A DNA stretch of 64,000 nt from Wuchereria bancrofti. Its lineage: Eukaryota > Nematoda > Chromadorea > Rhabditida > Onchocercidae. The translations under genes were made by a program, and so were the position numbers. Below the pieces are notes generated by a model. That model was not told the DNA's origin. It did no database searches and worked only from the letters and a program-made list of their open reading frames with translations. The DNA lies in assembly GCA_005281725.1 (NCBI GenBank), contig SSBO01000008.1:1364001-1428000 (forward strand), given 5' to 3'. How positions within the stretch are numbered: position 1 is the stretch's first letter; every line of letters begins with the position of its first letter. Below, in pieces: positions 1-17,270 of the stretch.

Positions 1-2601
1 TTTATCTTTTTTTCTCACTTTTCAGGCAGATGAATAGTAATCTAATAATGTTAATACTATATGACCTTCATTTTTAAATTAAATTATGTAAATTTCCTTC
101 CCTCTCTTTTTTCACTTTTTCTTTCTCTCTCTCTCTCTATGCCTTTTTTCCTTCGTTCTTTAGTTATAGAAGAAATGAAACATTTAATTAATTAACTGAT
201 AAAAGAATGATGTAATTTTATCCAACCAAGAATGAAACGATATATTTATTATTTACTTCATAATTACTATACGAAATAATTTACCGATTAATTAATATTA
301 ATTAATGCTTTCTATTTTCATCTTTTCTTTTTCTTCTTATTTTCATTTTGTGTTAATTCATAAACTGAAGAGAACAAAAAAAAAAAAAATTATCATTTAA
401 TATTTTTCTAAATCAATAAAAGATAATTTTAAGTTATTATCAATTAGCATTTTTGTTTTTATTTTATAAGTTTATTAAATATTTAAATCATGCGTGTTAG
501 TAAATAAATGCTTTTCATTCCGAATTACACAAAAATTACTTACAAATGATTTATAATTAATATGACATCAAATTTATTTTATAAAGATAAATTTGAATTT
601 AAAAAAAAAGAACATTTCTGGCGATAATTTGATGAGCAAGATGATATGAAATGATTTATAAGCCTGAATATTATTTCATATTTCATAAAGGCGTAAATTT
701 CATTAACAATGAAATAATCGGCAAATGATCACAAAGAGAAGAGCACCTCTCATCTGAAGGGTTTCGATGGAAATTTCGAATCTTTTCAGTATTTGAATGT
801 TGTTCAAACAAAATTATTCGTTTTCCTTTCCTTCATAATTTCTTGTTTGCATTTTACAAATTTAAATGATTTAAAGTTTTAGTAAATTGAGATAAAATAA
901 GTTAAGTGAATTTAATATTTATTATACCTTATCTTTATATTCAACAATATTTTGAAATGTGAAATTTAAGAATAAAATCAAAACTTTCTACTTTTTACCA
1001 TTTTTGTAACTGATTTGAATTGTAGATTACAGGGTGCTACCGACCATATAAAAGAAAAATATGNNNNNNNNNNNNNNNNNNNNNNNNNNNNNNNNNNNNN
1101 NNNNNNNNNNNNNNNNNNNNNNNNNNNNNNNNNNNNNNNNNNNNNNNNNNNNNNNNNNNNNNNNNNNNNNNNNNNNNNNNNNNNNNNNNNNNNNNNNNNN
1201 NNNNNNNNNNNNNNNNNNNNNNNNNNNNNNNNNNNNNNNNNNNNNNNNNNNNNNNNNNNNNNNNNNNNNNNNNNNNNNNNNNNNNNNNNNNNNNNNNNNN
1301 NNNNNNNNNNNNNNNNNNNNNNNNNNNNNNNNNNNNNNNTGATAAGTGATTACGATGATGCTGGATGATTAATACGGCTTATAATGATGACTTATCAGAT
1401 GCTCTCTCCTGCAATTCCTAAAATCTTATCACTGATCGCTAAAGTTAGGCGATATCACACATTAAATAGATCAATTGCGAAAAAAAACTGATTGAAACAA
1501 AATTCTAATTATGTAGCAATTATTCAGGCATTTAAATAACTCAAATTATTTTGCTCACTTTCTTATGTTATGAAGTAAAACATACATCTAAGCGATAAAA
1601 CTTTGAAATTCCAATTTGAAGAAATTACATATGATTGAAAATGAGACTTTTTATAAATTTGGTCAAAATTTTTGAAAAAATTTCAAAAAAAAATCAATCG
1701 AAAAATTAATGCAAAATAAAACTTTAAAATGTGCTAAAAAAGAAAAAAAAGGATGCAAGAAAAACAAATAATAATTTTGGGTAATTCTTTACAGTTAATC
1801 CATTGAATTTCTAGTTTATAGCAAATTGGTAACTTTTCTTCGCTCTTTTCTTTTTTATATACCAATTCTGCTCTACAAGGATGAATTGCTGTTATTAAAC
1901 AATTAATTAATTAATTGATTAATTACGTTTGCTCTTCTTTTATCATATAAAATGATAACTTGTTAGATGAAATTTTATTAAGCATTATGATTACTCTGAC
2001 AATTATGCAAATTACCAGACAAATGTTAAAATTGTTAAATAATACAACTATTGCTTTAACAAATGATTTTTGTTCACAGCAATTTATGAAAAATTATTGT
2101 TTTGTATTCTTAGTGTTTTTAAAGGAAATATAATAGCATTTTCAACTGTCTTGAATGTTTTGCATTTCAATCGAAATTAGAGTAGTTAAAGAGATTAAAG
2201 TAAATAAGTAATTAATTTAGGACTGATGAGTTCAACATGATTATCAGCTTTTGTTAACATTCTAATCACAATAATTTCAATTTCAACTTCTCTTCAAGTT
2301 ATGTCTATAAGCAATTAAACAACTCCTATAAGTAATATCTTGTTAATTTTAATATCATTGAAATATATGAAGGAGAGATAATTAACTAAACTAAAATGGA
2401 ATGAAGTATAAAACTGGAAGTGACAGAGTCAATGTGACTTTTCGATTTTTTAATCAATTTCAGCTATTTCATGAATAGGAACTGTACACACTTTTAAACT
2501 CATAACGAATAAATGATAACAAAGAGCTTTGCAATTTTGAATTAATTATGTATATAAAATATATTAAAATATATTATGAATAAAAAGAGAAAAAAAAGCG
2601 A
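1..2601. other. Non-coding AT-rich region with assembly gap
   Basis: No exon could be supported on either strand. Positions 1064-1339 are N, an assembly gap. The rest is AT-rich with short homopolymers. A slightly GC-richer patch near 715-790 is open in some frames, but I found no splice sites or family match to support it. Confidence 0.6.
1064..1339. other. Assembly gap (run of N)
   Basis: The sequence is N throughout this stretch, so any open frame running through it is meaningless. The true length of the gap is unknown. Confidence 0.99.
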
Positions 2602-2672
2602 TGCATCGGCCGGGAATCGAACCCGGGCCGCCCGCGTGGCAGGCGAGCATTCTACCACTGAACCACCGATGC
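2602..2672 (-). tRNA. tRNA-Gly(GCC): tRNA-Gly (GCC anticodon)
   Basis: The reverse complement folds as a 71-nt tRNA. The acceptor stem GCATCGG pairs with CCGATGC and is followed by an A discriminator. The D-arm contains GGTTCAGTGGT. The anticodon loop CTGCCAC carries GCC, and the T-arm contains GGTTCGATTCC. There is no intron. It sits alone about 2.1 kb downstream of the acetyltransferase gene. Confidence 0.97.
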
Positions 2673-4794
2673 TACATATGTCCTGCCTCCCAGATTTAAG
2701 TCAAAGTGAAATTTCTTAAATTTATCAGTAACTTAAATCCACTTCCGAATTAAAAATTTGTTGAAATGAAAAAGTCTTCGAAATCAATTGCAATATGCAC
2801 TTGCTAAGTTTATTTAGCTCAATTTATATTGAAATAAATCGTGGATTTTTCCACTAATTATAAAATACAACAAAAGAAAAATCAATATTTAAATTTTAAC
2901 GTCTTACTCTCTTTCTGGACTATATAGTAACCTTTTGCTATTATTCATTTATCTCACAGGTATTACAAAAATTTCAGCACAGTAAACCGTAGATGTGAAT
3001 ACTCTCATTACTATCAATACATCAAATGAAATAACTTAACATTGTTTTCAGTAAATTTATATTCTTCACATTCAAAAATTGGCACCATCCAACTTTTTGC
3101 TCTGGCTTTAGCTTTTCAAAAAATAAAATTAATAATGGAGGAAAAAAAAAGATAAGGAGAAGAAAGATTGAGGAATTATTGTTGATGTTTGAATCTTTTT
3201 CTTTCTTTGTTCCGTTTATAAATTATTCTTACGGATAACAAACAATGAAATATTTGATTTGAAAACTATATTCTGCATGAGAAGTTAGTATAACGTGGAA
3301 CATTGATTTGAATAAACTCTTCCATCAACAATTTTGCATTATTGTTATAAACATATAAGTGGAAATCAATAAATATGTGGAAAGTTTTCTTTTTTTTTTT
3401 TTTTTTTGAAGTTTTTTTTTTTGGAGATGAATTAAATGAGCAAGAAAAAAAAAGACGAAATAAGGAGGAATAAACACAAAACAATTAATACAATAATGGC
3501 TTATAAAATAACCATTAAAATACACCATTATATTAAAGTAATATTTTACAAGAATTGTAAGCAATAGTGATAGTAACGGCTATATTATGAAAAAAAAGAA
3601 AACAAAAAAAAAAAAAACAGGCAAATCATTTTCGTGGAAAGCAATTTAAAAGGGGAACAGAAAAATAGAAAGATTGTTCAGAACCCACAAATTATATTTC
3701 AAAATACCCGAACAACATTAATTTTGTCAATTTTGAATTTTCGAGAGTTTCAATTCTATAAACAAGTTTACGCTAAACGTGACTGAACCTCCAATAAATA
3801 TCTTTCCTCCATATTTGTTGCATCCGAATATTTTAAAATTATTCCGACGACACTCATCGACACGCTATAGCATGACGTAACCGTATGACTAAACCGTTTT
3901 CGGATTAAAAGTCTGAGCAACTTAGAAAATGTGAGAGAAGGGGAAAAGGCAGATAGGAAAAACTGTATTAATTTGATAGATAAAATTTATCCAAGTTTCT
4001 TAACGCTCACTACATCTATTTGCCCTACCTTTATTCTGTTACAATAGCCTACTTCTTGTCAATTCGATTTCTATCTTTTCAATGCCATAATCCATGTTTC
4101 CATTCTAAGTGACACGGGTGATCATTTAATTTTTTGATGAGCTGAGGTACAAAAAATAATAGTAACAAAGATACAATTCTAAATGGTGACCGAAAGCCTG
4201 TAGGAAATTACCTAAAAATTATTGCATAATTTTTCTTAAATAGTCGAAATCCATACAACTAAAGAAAATAATGAAGGGATCATTAAAATTTTTTCTTTCA
4301 ATAATAAAAAAGATACTCAGTGTATTTTTCAAATAAATTTTTATATACTTCCAAAATGATTCTTGAAAAATCTAATTATGCAGCTGAAATTTATATATTT
4401 GCATTACGCATGAAAGTTGAAGTCTAAAAATAATCAGAGTTGACGTCTAACTTAAATGCATTATGCATTAACGGCAAAAATTTACGCAGAAAATAAACCA
4501 TATATATATATATAAGATCAGAGAACTGAACAAATATAACAAAAAACGAAGACAGATTCATATGAATTAAAAGTAAATGCCTTAAATTTACAATTCGGCC
4601 CAAAAATGAATCCGAGATCTATATCCAGTTACAATAAATCCAAGATCCATCACAGCTTTTTTCGTAAAACCATTTTTCTTTTCCACCAAAAAATAATACG
4701 CTACTAAATTTATAAATAACGTTTCAAAGTCGAAAATGTTGAAAGGCAACAACTGGCATAGGAAAACAAATGAGTTATTCAATTTCAAAGAGTT
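2673..4794. other. Intergenic, nothing recognised
   Basis: AT-rich DNA between the tRNA-Gly gene and the stop codon of the acetyltransferase. The part next to 4795 presumably holds that gene's 3' UTR. Short open frames at 3266-3564 and 4588-4788 (minus) have no family match or splice context and look like chance. Confidence 0.55.
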
Positions 4795-9340
<4,546 letters not shown>

Positions 9341-11327
9341 TGATTACTTGGTCTTTTCAGAATTTTCCGTCCCTTAAAACACTATATGTTCTCATTCTTC
9401 TTACATTAAAATAAATGTTAAGGGAAGACAAAGAAAAGCAAGAATTTATAATAGCTACAAACATATAGAAATAGATCGAATGCAATTCAGGAATAAAAAT
9501 TACGAAATGAATAAATCACTTACAACAACGATATCACGTAAATCACAACGAAATGACGTACGACGACACGCAATCGTCATATTCCACAGTCAATGTCACC
9601 ATATTCAGACCATCAAGCAAATAATAATGTATGCTTCCTATTTTTGGGATCGTTATGAAAATTCAATTATCTGTTTTATCGTATTATTATTGTAACTTAA
9701 AAAACATAGAAAAATTAGAATTTACATTTTCTTAACTTAAATTAATAAAAAATGAACTCTGTAAGGGAAATTTTTGTTAATTTTACTGTAACAGAAAGTT
9801 TTTTTTTTCTTTCTATAAGAATAAATTTATACTAAAGCAAATTTGAAGATACAAACAAGATAACGTTACAAATTAAGAAAATAATATTTGATAATTAGTT
9901 TTTATTTTGTACTCTAATGAAGCAAAAATTTTGCATAAAATAAGAATATGATAGGATTGCATAATGATATTTATTCGATATTAATTAAGAAAATAAACCA
10001 AAAAAACAAACGAAAAAAATTTTACAGTCAACCAAAACAAAAAAAAGCTTCCTGTTACAGTAAATAAAAGAAAAAAAAACATTTACCCAAAAGAAAGATG
10101 TTCCAATTCCGTGACAAATCTAAAATAAAGCAATTTTTCACTCATTTATAAATTTAAAATTTTTGCTTTTTAAATTTTCATTAATTTCATATAAAAATAG
10201 TCTTTGTCTTCTTAGAACAAATGAATGAAATAATGTTGTATTAAATTTAATTTATAAAAATTGAATCTCATATTTTCTTTTAAATTTCATATATTTTATT
10301 GGGTATAGCTGTAAGGAATTTTGTGGAGTATAATAATTCCACAATTTATCTTTCGTTTCTTTTAAAATACGATAAAAATTTGTTGACATATGAAAATGAA
10401 ATAAACAAATCATTTGAAATCATTCGTAAATGTCTTCAACAATGTGATATGACCTTTTTTTTCTTCCTTTTTCCATATTTAAATGAATTTTGCTCATATT
10501 AAAACTAATTTTCAATATTTTGTCGTTTTTCCCTTCTGCTTGATAACTATAATAAAAATATTTCATTTCTTTTCATTTTTTCATAGATACTTGATCTGAT
10601 CGATTTGCTAATTGCAAGTTTTCGTTCAATCTTTTGTTTATTATGACTTTCACTCTGTTTCTTCATTACTAATTACTTTGTAAAGGATAAATTTCATGAT
10701 GAATTTAAAAGGAATCTAGTGATATATATTTATTGATTGTACATAGCTTTTCGATTTAAATTATTTAATCTTTTCTATTCAATTTTTTTTTTTTTTGCTA
10801 ATATTTTTAATTGCACAGATTATTAAATTTACCTTGTGAAAAAGTTATACAAATTCGTTCGTTGTTTGACCTTTTTTTCAATTGCTATATCGGAATGATT
10901 TAATTCCGGAAAGAGTTTCACAACAAAGAAGTAACAGTAAAGTATCTAGTAACATTTCAGTCTTTTCTTTCCGTTTTCTTTTTACTTGAAATTTATATCC
11001 GTTTGTTACGGAATGTTAATTTAAACGATACATTTTCTTCTTCGTATCCGTCAATGAATATTTTTTCTTTCTTAATTGTTGTAAATGAGAAAGAGCAAAA
11101 TTAGAAATGAAAAGAATTAACATGTATGGTTGAATTTTGTTCAAAATATATGACACAGTGCTTGGAGCTAATGCCTATCAGTTTCCAATTCATTGTACTT
11201 CCGGTTTAACATATGTAAAATTTTGCTTGAAGCATTTCTTTTTCATATTTGAATTCTTTTTTTTTTTTTTGTATTTTACTCACTCTCATACATGCATATC
11301 TATATGTATGTATGTGTGTATGTGTGC

Positions 11328-11358
<31 letters not shown>

Positions 11359-11390
11359 TCATAAATCATATTTATTTTCTGTAAATGAAG
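9341..11390. other. Intergenic between acetyltransferase and kinase genes
   Basis: AT-rich spacer between two minus-strand genes. It contains the promoter side of the acetyltransferase and the 3' side of the kinase. An AATAAA-like signal (minus) lies just past the kinase stop, near 11371. A (GT)n tract lies at 11301-11355. A short ATG frame on minus at 9524-9580 ends at a GTAAGT donor. It could be a 5' exon but does not join the coding frame. Confidence 0.55.
11301..11355. repeat. (GT)n microsatellite
   Basis: Runs of TATG and TGTGTG repeats grading into an uninterrupted TG tract, about 36 bases downstream of the kinase stop codon on its 3' side. Confidence 0.9.
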
Positions 11391-14300
11391 TTACGTGGAA
11401 TCTTTTCGACAGACTCTACTTTTAGAAGATGTTCCACTGTTGGAACCTGAGGAACTAGGCTTTTTGAGTGCGGCATCACGTGATTGCGTTATTTCACGGA
11501 TTGATTTCGACGAAACGTCTTCACATGACGAAACTTGCCTTCGTGAATTTAGAACTGCCGTATGAGAACTAGTAGCAGTAGATTTTTCAGTAGTGAAATT
11601 CTAAAATGGAAATAAAAATTTACATTTTTTGCCATGCAATTGCCAAAATAGTTGAAAATTTTTGAAAATTAAAATTGGTAAAATTTAAAATTTTTACTCG
11701 ATAAATGTCTTCCAAATATTCTCGTGCTTGCTTAGCAGTAGGTCGTTTTGATGGATCATGATCCCAACATCGTCGCATCATTGTTATCATCGATTCGGGC
11801 ATATCTTCTGGACTTGGCAATCGATAACCAGCCATTACCTTAAGAAGTAAAGTAATTGATTAATTAATTTATTTATTTAATTAGACATTAATTTATTTAA
11901 TCGATGATTCATTTCGTTTTTCTACTAAGATATTACAATTTCAAAATAAGTTAACATTTATATCACTGTACTTTACTTTCACAAAATCTTTACCCGCATT
12001 ACTGTAACCCGCAATCAGATTATCATCTCTCAATGATATTTGTGTAATTTACAAATATCAAACTTACTTCTGTCCTATTATTTTAATTTAGCTGCTAAAG
12101 AATTTGAGTTAAATATAAATTTTGACTATATTTAAAAATTAAAAATTACCTTTTCCTTAACTTTATACGCTTTCCATGTACTGTATGGATGAGTATATGG
12201 TATTGTGAATAATTCCCAAAGGGTAATTCCAAATGCATAAATATCTGTGCAGAATCGTGTCTCACCGGAACGCCATACCTATAAATTAATAGTTTTAATT
12301 TAATTTGACATTAATTTCCCATCAGGTTTTTTTAACATAAATAAAAAATATTTGTTCTCATTGTGAACAAATCTTCGTTTGTTGTATTTTCTTCTTTTTT
12401 TTTAGTAAAAATTATCGCATAGCCTTTCCATCTTTTCCTTAGTAATCTAATTTAAACAATAAATTAAAATTTTTATTTTTCATTAGTAATTTTTAACGAG
12501 TCAATAAACAAATCAATTTTGAATTTGATGCGATAATATAATTTTCAAATGTGGAAAATATTTATTCTCAATGTTAACTTTAAAATTAAGATATACTATT
12601 AATATAATATATAATAATACTTGATATTATATTTAACTCTTCCACTTCTTTCAAATATTTAACCTCAGGTGCAAGCCAGCGAACATTTTGTGGTTTCGAA
12701 AGATCAATTTTATAAACAAGCGTTGCTCGACACATCCCAAAATCGGCTAACTTAACAACTGCTCCATTAAGAAGACAATTACGTGTAGCAATATCTCTGA
12801 AAATATCAGAAAAATAATTTTTGAAATAAAAAAGAAATTAGTATAATTGAAAAAAAAAAGAAAAGAATCTTATAAAATTCAAATACCGACAATAACTTTT
12901 GAAATTGAAATGGTTTATTTTATATCATTTTATTTAATTTTACTTTATATTACACTATTTTGTTTACTTACTTCCATTTCATATTATCTAATATTATTTT
13001 ATTTTTATCTTACCGATGAATGCAACCTTTCAAATGAAGATATTCAAGACCACGGGCAATTTGACATGCAATATCAACACGTGACTCAATACTTAGACGA
13101 CGTCCATACTGTCTTAATTTATCTTCCACCGATCCATCCTTCAAAATAACTTATACATTTTCAAGAATAAAAATGACTAAATAAAAAAAAAAAATTTTCT
13201 TTTATTTATTGAAATTAACAAAATGTTTTTATACAAAAATTTGATGCATTTCTTAATTTCCAAGAAAAAAAAATTGTCATTTCTTGCATTTTATAATTAT
13301 TTTATAAAAAATTATTAAATAACATACCTTACAATATTCCATAACAAGCAAAAATGGTTCCCTATCTACGATAAAGCCATAAAATTTAACAACATTGATA
13401 TGATCATATAATTGCATTACACGTGCCTCTTTCATTAGATCAATTAAAGCCTGCTCTGATTTGTCTGCACAATCAATTCGTTTAATTGCTACCGGACAAA
13501 GATTTTTTAGTAGTACACCTTTATATACCGTTCCATATGCACCAAAACCAATCTATATTAATTAATCTGTATTTTGATTTATTTTTTGTTGTTTCAACAA
13601 TTACTTTTATTGCTTAATTTTATTTGAATATAGATGAAAAATTTTATAAAGGTATATTTTTCTTTTCTATAAAGGTATATTGTTCTTTAATCATTGATAA
13701 GAAATAAAATTTTGTCAACCTTTTTCATAATTTTAATATCAGAATGATTCAATTCAAATCTGCCTTTCTTTATTGGTCTTTTCAGATGTAACGAATCAAT
13801 TCCGTGTGTTTCAATATTATGTTCTTGATAATATTTTATTAATGTATTCATTGTTGAAAATGAACGTCCCTAAAGTTTAAAAATCTACACAACCGTTTGT
13901 TTTCTTATCCGGAAACAGAAATTAGCCATTTCATTAATGTTTCTTAAAATAAAGTAAATGAATCGTGAATTTACTGTAGCATATAAAATGATTAAAAATT
14001 GATAAGATGTTTTTTTTTTTCATAGAATTTTTTTTTTAAAAAATTGTTTATCTTTGGGATTTAAAAAAATTTTAATGTGATTTTTACACATACAAATATG
14101 CGATATCCTTTTTCAAGTCGCGAAATTGGTATTCTAATTGTTCGATGTCCATGTTTAATGGCCAGTATCAATTTGTTTTTTTTCTTACTTTGTTCAAATT
14201 TGGTTTGTAATAAAAAATCACCATTTAATTCCAACAATTTATCTACATCATCATCTAATAAAGCACCATGAAAAAATGGTAATGAATTCTCTTCGGACAT
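11391..14300 (-). CDS. Fer-like non-receptor tyrosine kinase with SH2 domain
   Basis: Predicted 439-residue cytoplasmic protein kinase of the short SH2-kinase type that is expanded in nematodes (Fer/Fes-related, no F-BAR). Exons: 14094-14300, 13720-13869, 13328-13552, 13014-13138, 12664-12796, 12150-12278, 11698-11838, 11391-11600. All phases agree. The SH2 domain spans about 9-95 (PFFHG..., then LIKYYQ in the C-terminal part). The kinase domain has the glycine loop GFGAYG (121-126), VAIK lysine 143, alpha-C glutamate 161, catalytic loop HRDIATRN (235-242), DFG 254-256 and APE 278-280. The tail 371-439 is rich in Ser/Thr/Arg. The ATG is the first in frame, and a TTGCAG acceptor 15 bases upstream could take a spliced leader. 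The SH2 position that normally binds phosphotyrosine is glutamine (residue 32). Substrates are unknown. C. elegans relatives such as SPE-8 act in sperm. Confidence 0.92.
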
Positions 14301-15204
14301 CAATTCGTGCTAATTCTGCAACTTGATAATATTTTCCCGATTTATTCAAACTTGTTTTTTTCTTTTGAAAAAAAATAGAGACCGAAGTTTATGTGTTTGT
14401 GTATTGGAAAATGAAGTGTTGATATGAAAAAAGGTAAATGGATCAATCGGTCCTAAATATTTGAGAAAAAAAATAATTTTTTTTTCAGACGGAAGAAAAA
14501 TTCTGTTTTTAGTTTGGGGTTTTAATTATTAATTTTCGACATTCTGCTATAATGGCATACATATACGCTCGGAAATTATTCATCCTGATATTTTCTCTAA
14601 TATCTTTTGCTTTTAATTTTTAAATGATCATTCAATTTTAGATTGAAACTGACTGAAAAATATTCTTATATATATTTTGAAATTGTTTGAATTTCAATCA
14701 TAAGTATATCAGCATGATGATCTTTACTGGAACAGATTAAAATAAAATCCGAATGAACCAACCGTATTGAATAAATGTACATCTAGGAAATGATCTAGAA
14801 ATTGATGCTTTCTATCTTAATAAAATTATAAAAAAAAAAAAAAATTATAAACTATTTTGTGTATAAATAAATTTGTAAATGATTTAAAGAAATTTCCATT
14901 AGATAATTCAGTCTTCCATTGCATAATTTTTCTTTTTCTTTTTGCTTCTAATTTAATAAAATTTAAAGTGAAATGTCATTTTACAATGTCATTTTGATGA
15001 CAAAGATTAGAAAACGAAAAGAACAGATGTTAGTTAGAGGAAAGAAAAAGAAATAAAAATAAGAACTGTATTGTTTAATGGGCAGATGATTTCATCTTCT
15101 GTTGTATTATTTTTTTATTGCTTAATGCTTTTCACGTCATGTCACGTAACGTTACGTCCTGGTACGACATTTGTTTGTTTTGTAAATATTTTGCCTACAA
15201 GACA

Positions 15205-15230
15205 AAGAGAGAGAGAGAGAGAGAGAGGAG
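15205..15230. repeat. (GA)n microsatellite
   Basis: Uninterrupted AGAGAG tract in the intergenic region upstream of the MFS transporter gene. Confidence 0.9.
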
Positions 15231-15923
15231 AAAAACAATTCATTTTTGTGTTAAGCCATCTTAATATATTGTTATCATCAATGAATAAAATGAAAAAAAA
15301 AAACGAAATGGAAAGAATTAATAAATATTTTACGAAGAAATTATCATTCAATAATATATCGTTGCATTTTTGCTACGTAAACATTTGATTGCTTTTATAA
15401 ACTTAGGAAAGTTTTCTCTTTCATCTTATTGTTACTTTTAAATTGATAAATGATAATAACAGATGATTATCATATTAGTTAATTGATATTTAGTCTATGT
15501 CTAGGCAAATTAATTTAGTAATTTTGCAGAATTCGTTTTTTCTTTTTTTCTTCATTTCTTTGCAAAAACGTGTTTGACTATACTTTTTGTGTTTTAGAAT
15601 GATAAGAAAATTTATTTTACAAAATTTTGTATTTCTAATTTTATTGCATTTATTTTGAATGATATATGATGTAAGTTTGAGGTAAAATTTTATTATCAAA
15701 AAAAATTTGAAGGTTTTTTAGGTATCATTTGATGATAGATAAGAAATATAGGATACAAAGAAATAAGAGATTGATAAATAGGCGTATATTATCATAACTT
15801 AATAGTTTTCCTAGCCATTCCTTTCATTCATTTATTTCTATTTTATACTTAATTTTACTGTTTTAAAATTTATTCTAAAGAAAAAAAAGTTATCATTAAA
15901 ATGATTTTTAGCAAAATAATCGT

Positions 15924-15932
15924 AAATTTTAG
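15924..15932 (+). promoter_or_regulatory. Putative spliced-leader acceptor site
   Basis: AAATTTTAG lies six bases upstream of the transporter ATG at 15939. A TTTTAG this close to a start codon, with no upstream exon visible, is the usual look of a nematode trans-splice acceptor. This is inference and has no transcript support. Confidence 0.5.
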
Positions 15933-15938
15933 ATAATA

Positions 15939-17224
15939 ATGATTGGTTATCGAATTATTATTTTGCTTCTCACAACTATTTGTTTATCAATGATGATGGC
16001 TAATATGCTTACATTCAATTTTTGCATTATTTGCATGACTGCTGATAATTATGATTATATGGAAGGCAATATCAAAATTGATAAACTAAATGGTAACACT
16101 ATAAAAACATCAAGTTAAATTTACTAAAAATTTACTAAATACTAAAGATTTTAAGTCTGTGATAGAAAAAAAAAAAGCAAATTAAGCATTACTCAAAATC
16201 AGTTCGTATAAATAAATTTCTTAGTTTTATTATTTTATTTTTTTTTTAATAAACTAATGAGATTTATGTGACGAAATAACTTATTATTAATTTGTTTTTT
16301 TTGTCTGTCACAGATTTAAAATCTGGAAATCATTCCAATCAATCAATACAACGCGCTATAGCAATGCTTCTAACAAACGAATTACAATCATTCAATCAAG
16401 AACACAAACAATTGGATAATATTTCATTACAAGTAATATTTCATTTACTTAACATTTTCATTTTACAAATTAATGAAATTTTTCAGTTAGTAATTACATT
16501 GTCTATTTGAGCAGTAATAAATTACTTTCAGTTACGGAATTACAGTGGTTATTCTTATAGAAATGACAAATTCATCTACAAAAAAAAAAAAAAAGTTTTC
16601 TAGAAATTTTTTTTCTTTCTCATTCTTTTTTTAAAAACAAAAAAAACTCTCCTTATCGCATAGTTTTTTTTTTCACTGCAATTTTTTAAAACTGTTCAAC
16701 TGGCAAAATGTGCTACTTAACAATGAAGTCAAGCAATTTGATAACCAAATAGCAGCGAGTGGTTTCGATCCACCGACCTCTGGGTTATGGGCCCAGCACG
16801 CTTCCACTGCGCCACGCTGCTTCACGAGTCCCCAACTGTTTTCCTAATTTATAAATTGCATTTATTAAAAATGAAAAATCAATAATTTGTTAATTTATTA
16901 ACAATTGTCCCATTTCGTAATTTTGATTAGTTAAATTTTTTAATGCAATATTAAAATATTCAAAAATTGCTTACAAATTGCTATTTTAACTCATTTCAAA
17001 TCATGGCAAAATGGAAAAGAAAACGAGCAAAAATAGAAGAATTTATGTTGTGAAAATTTCACACAGTTATTGTTAGTAATAAATTTCATTTAAAATTGGA
17101 AAATTTTATCGGAAAATATTTGAGAAAAGAAATGGAAAATTTTGAAATGGAAATTAAAGAGAATTAAAACTTAAAACATTATTTGGCATTTTGTTATTAT
17201 TATCATCATCATCATTATTATTAC

Positions 17225-17270
<46 letters not shown>

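Larger units (their letters stand above)
14301..15938. other. Divergent intergenic region (kinase / MFS transporter)
   Basis: About 1.6 kb between the start codons of two divergently oriented genes, so it should hold both promoters. It contains a putative minus-strand acceptor TTGCAG ending at 14316, a (GA)n tract at 15205-15230 and poly-A/T runs. No exon is supported. The two overlapping open frames at 15071-15388 are built on the GA tract and homopolymers. Confidence 0.6.

Noticed and set aside
715..800. Slightly GC-richer patch with open frames on both strands
   Set aside because: No acceptor precedes the plus-strand frame, and the minus-strand frame gives only a 16-residue peptide. No family similarity.
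1015..1368. Open frame spanning the N gap
   Set aside because: It is open only because unknown bases cannot be stop codons.
9524..9580. Minus-strand ATG frame with perfect GTAAGT donor, considered as first exon of the acetyltransferase
   Set aside because: The exon at 9215-9340 has its own ATG with an in-frame stop just upstream, so this stretch cannot be joined in coding frame. It may at most be untranslated.
15071..15388. 105-residue plus and 69-residue minus open frames
   Set aside because: Built around a GA microsatellite and homopolymers in the spacer between genes.
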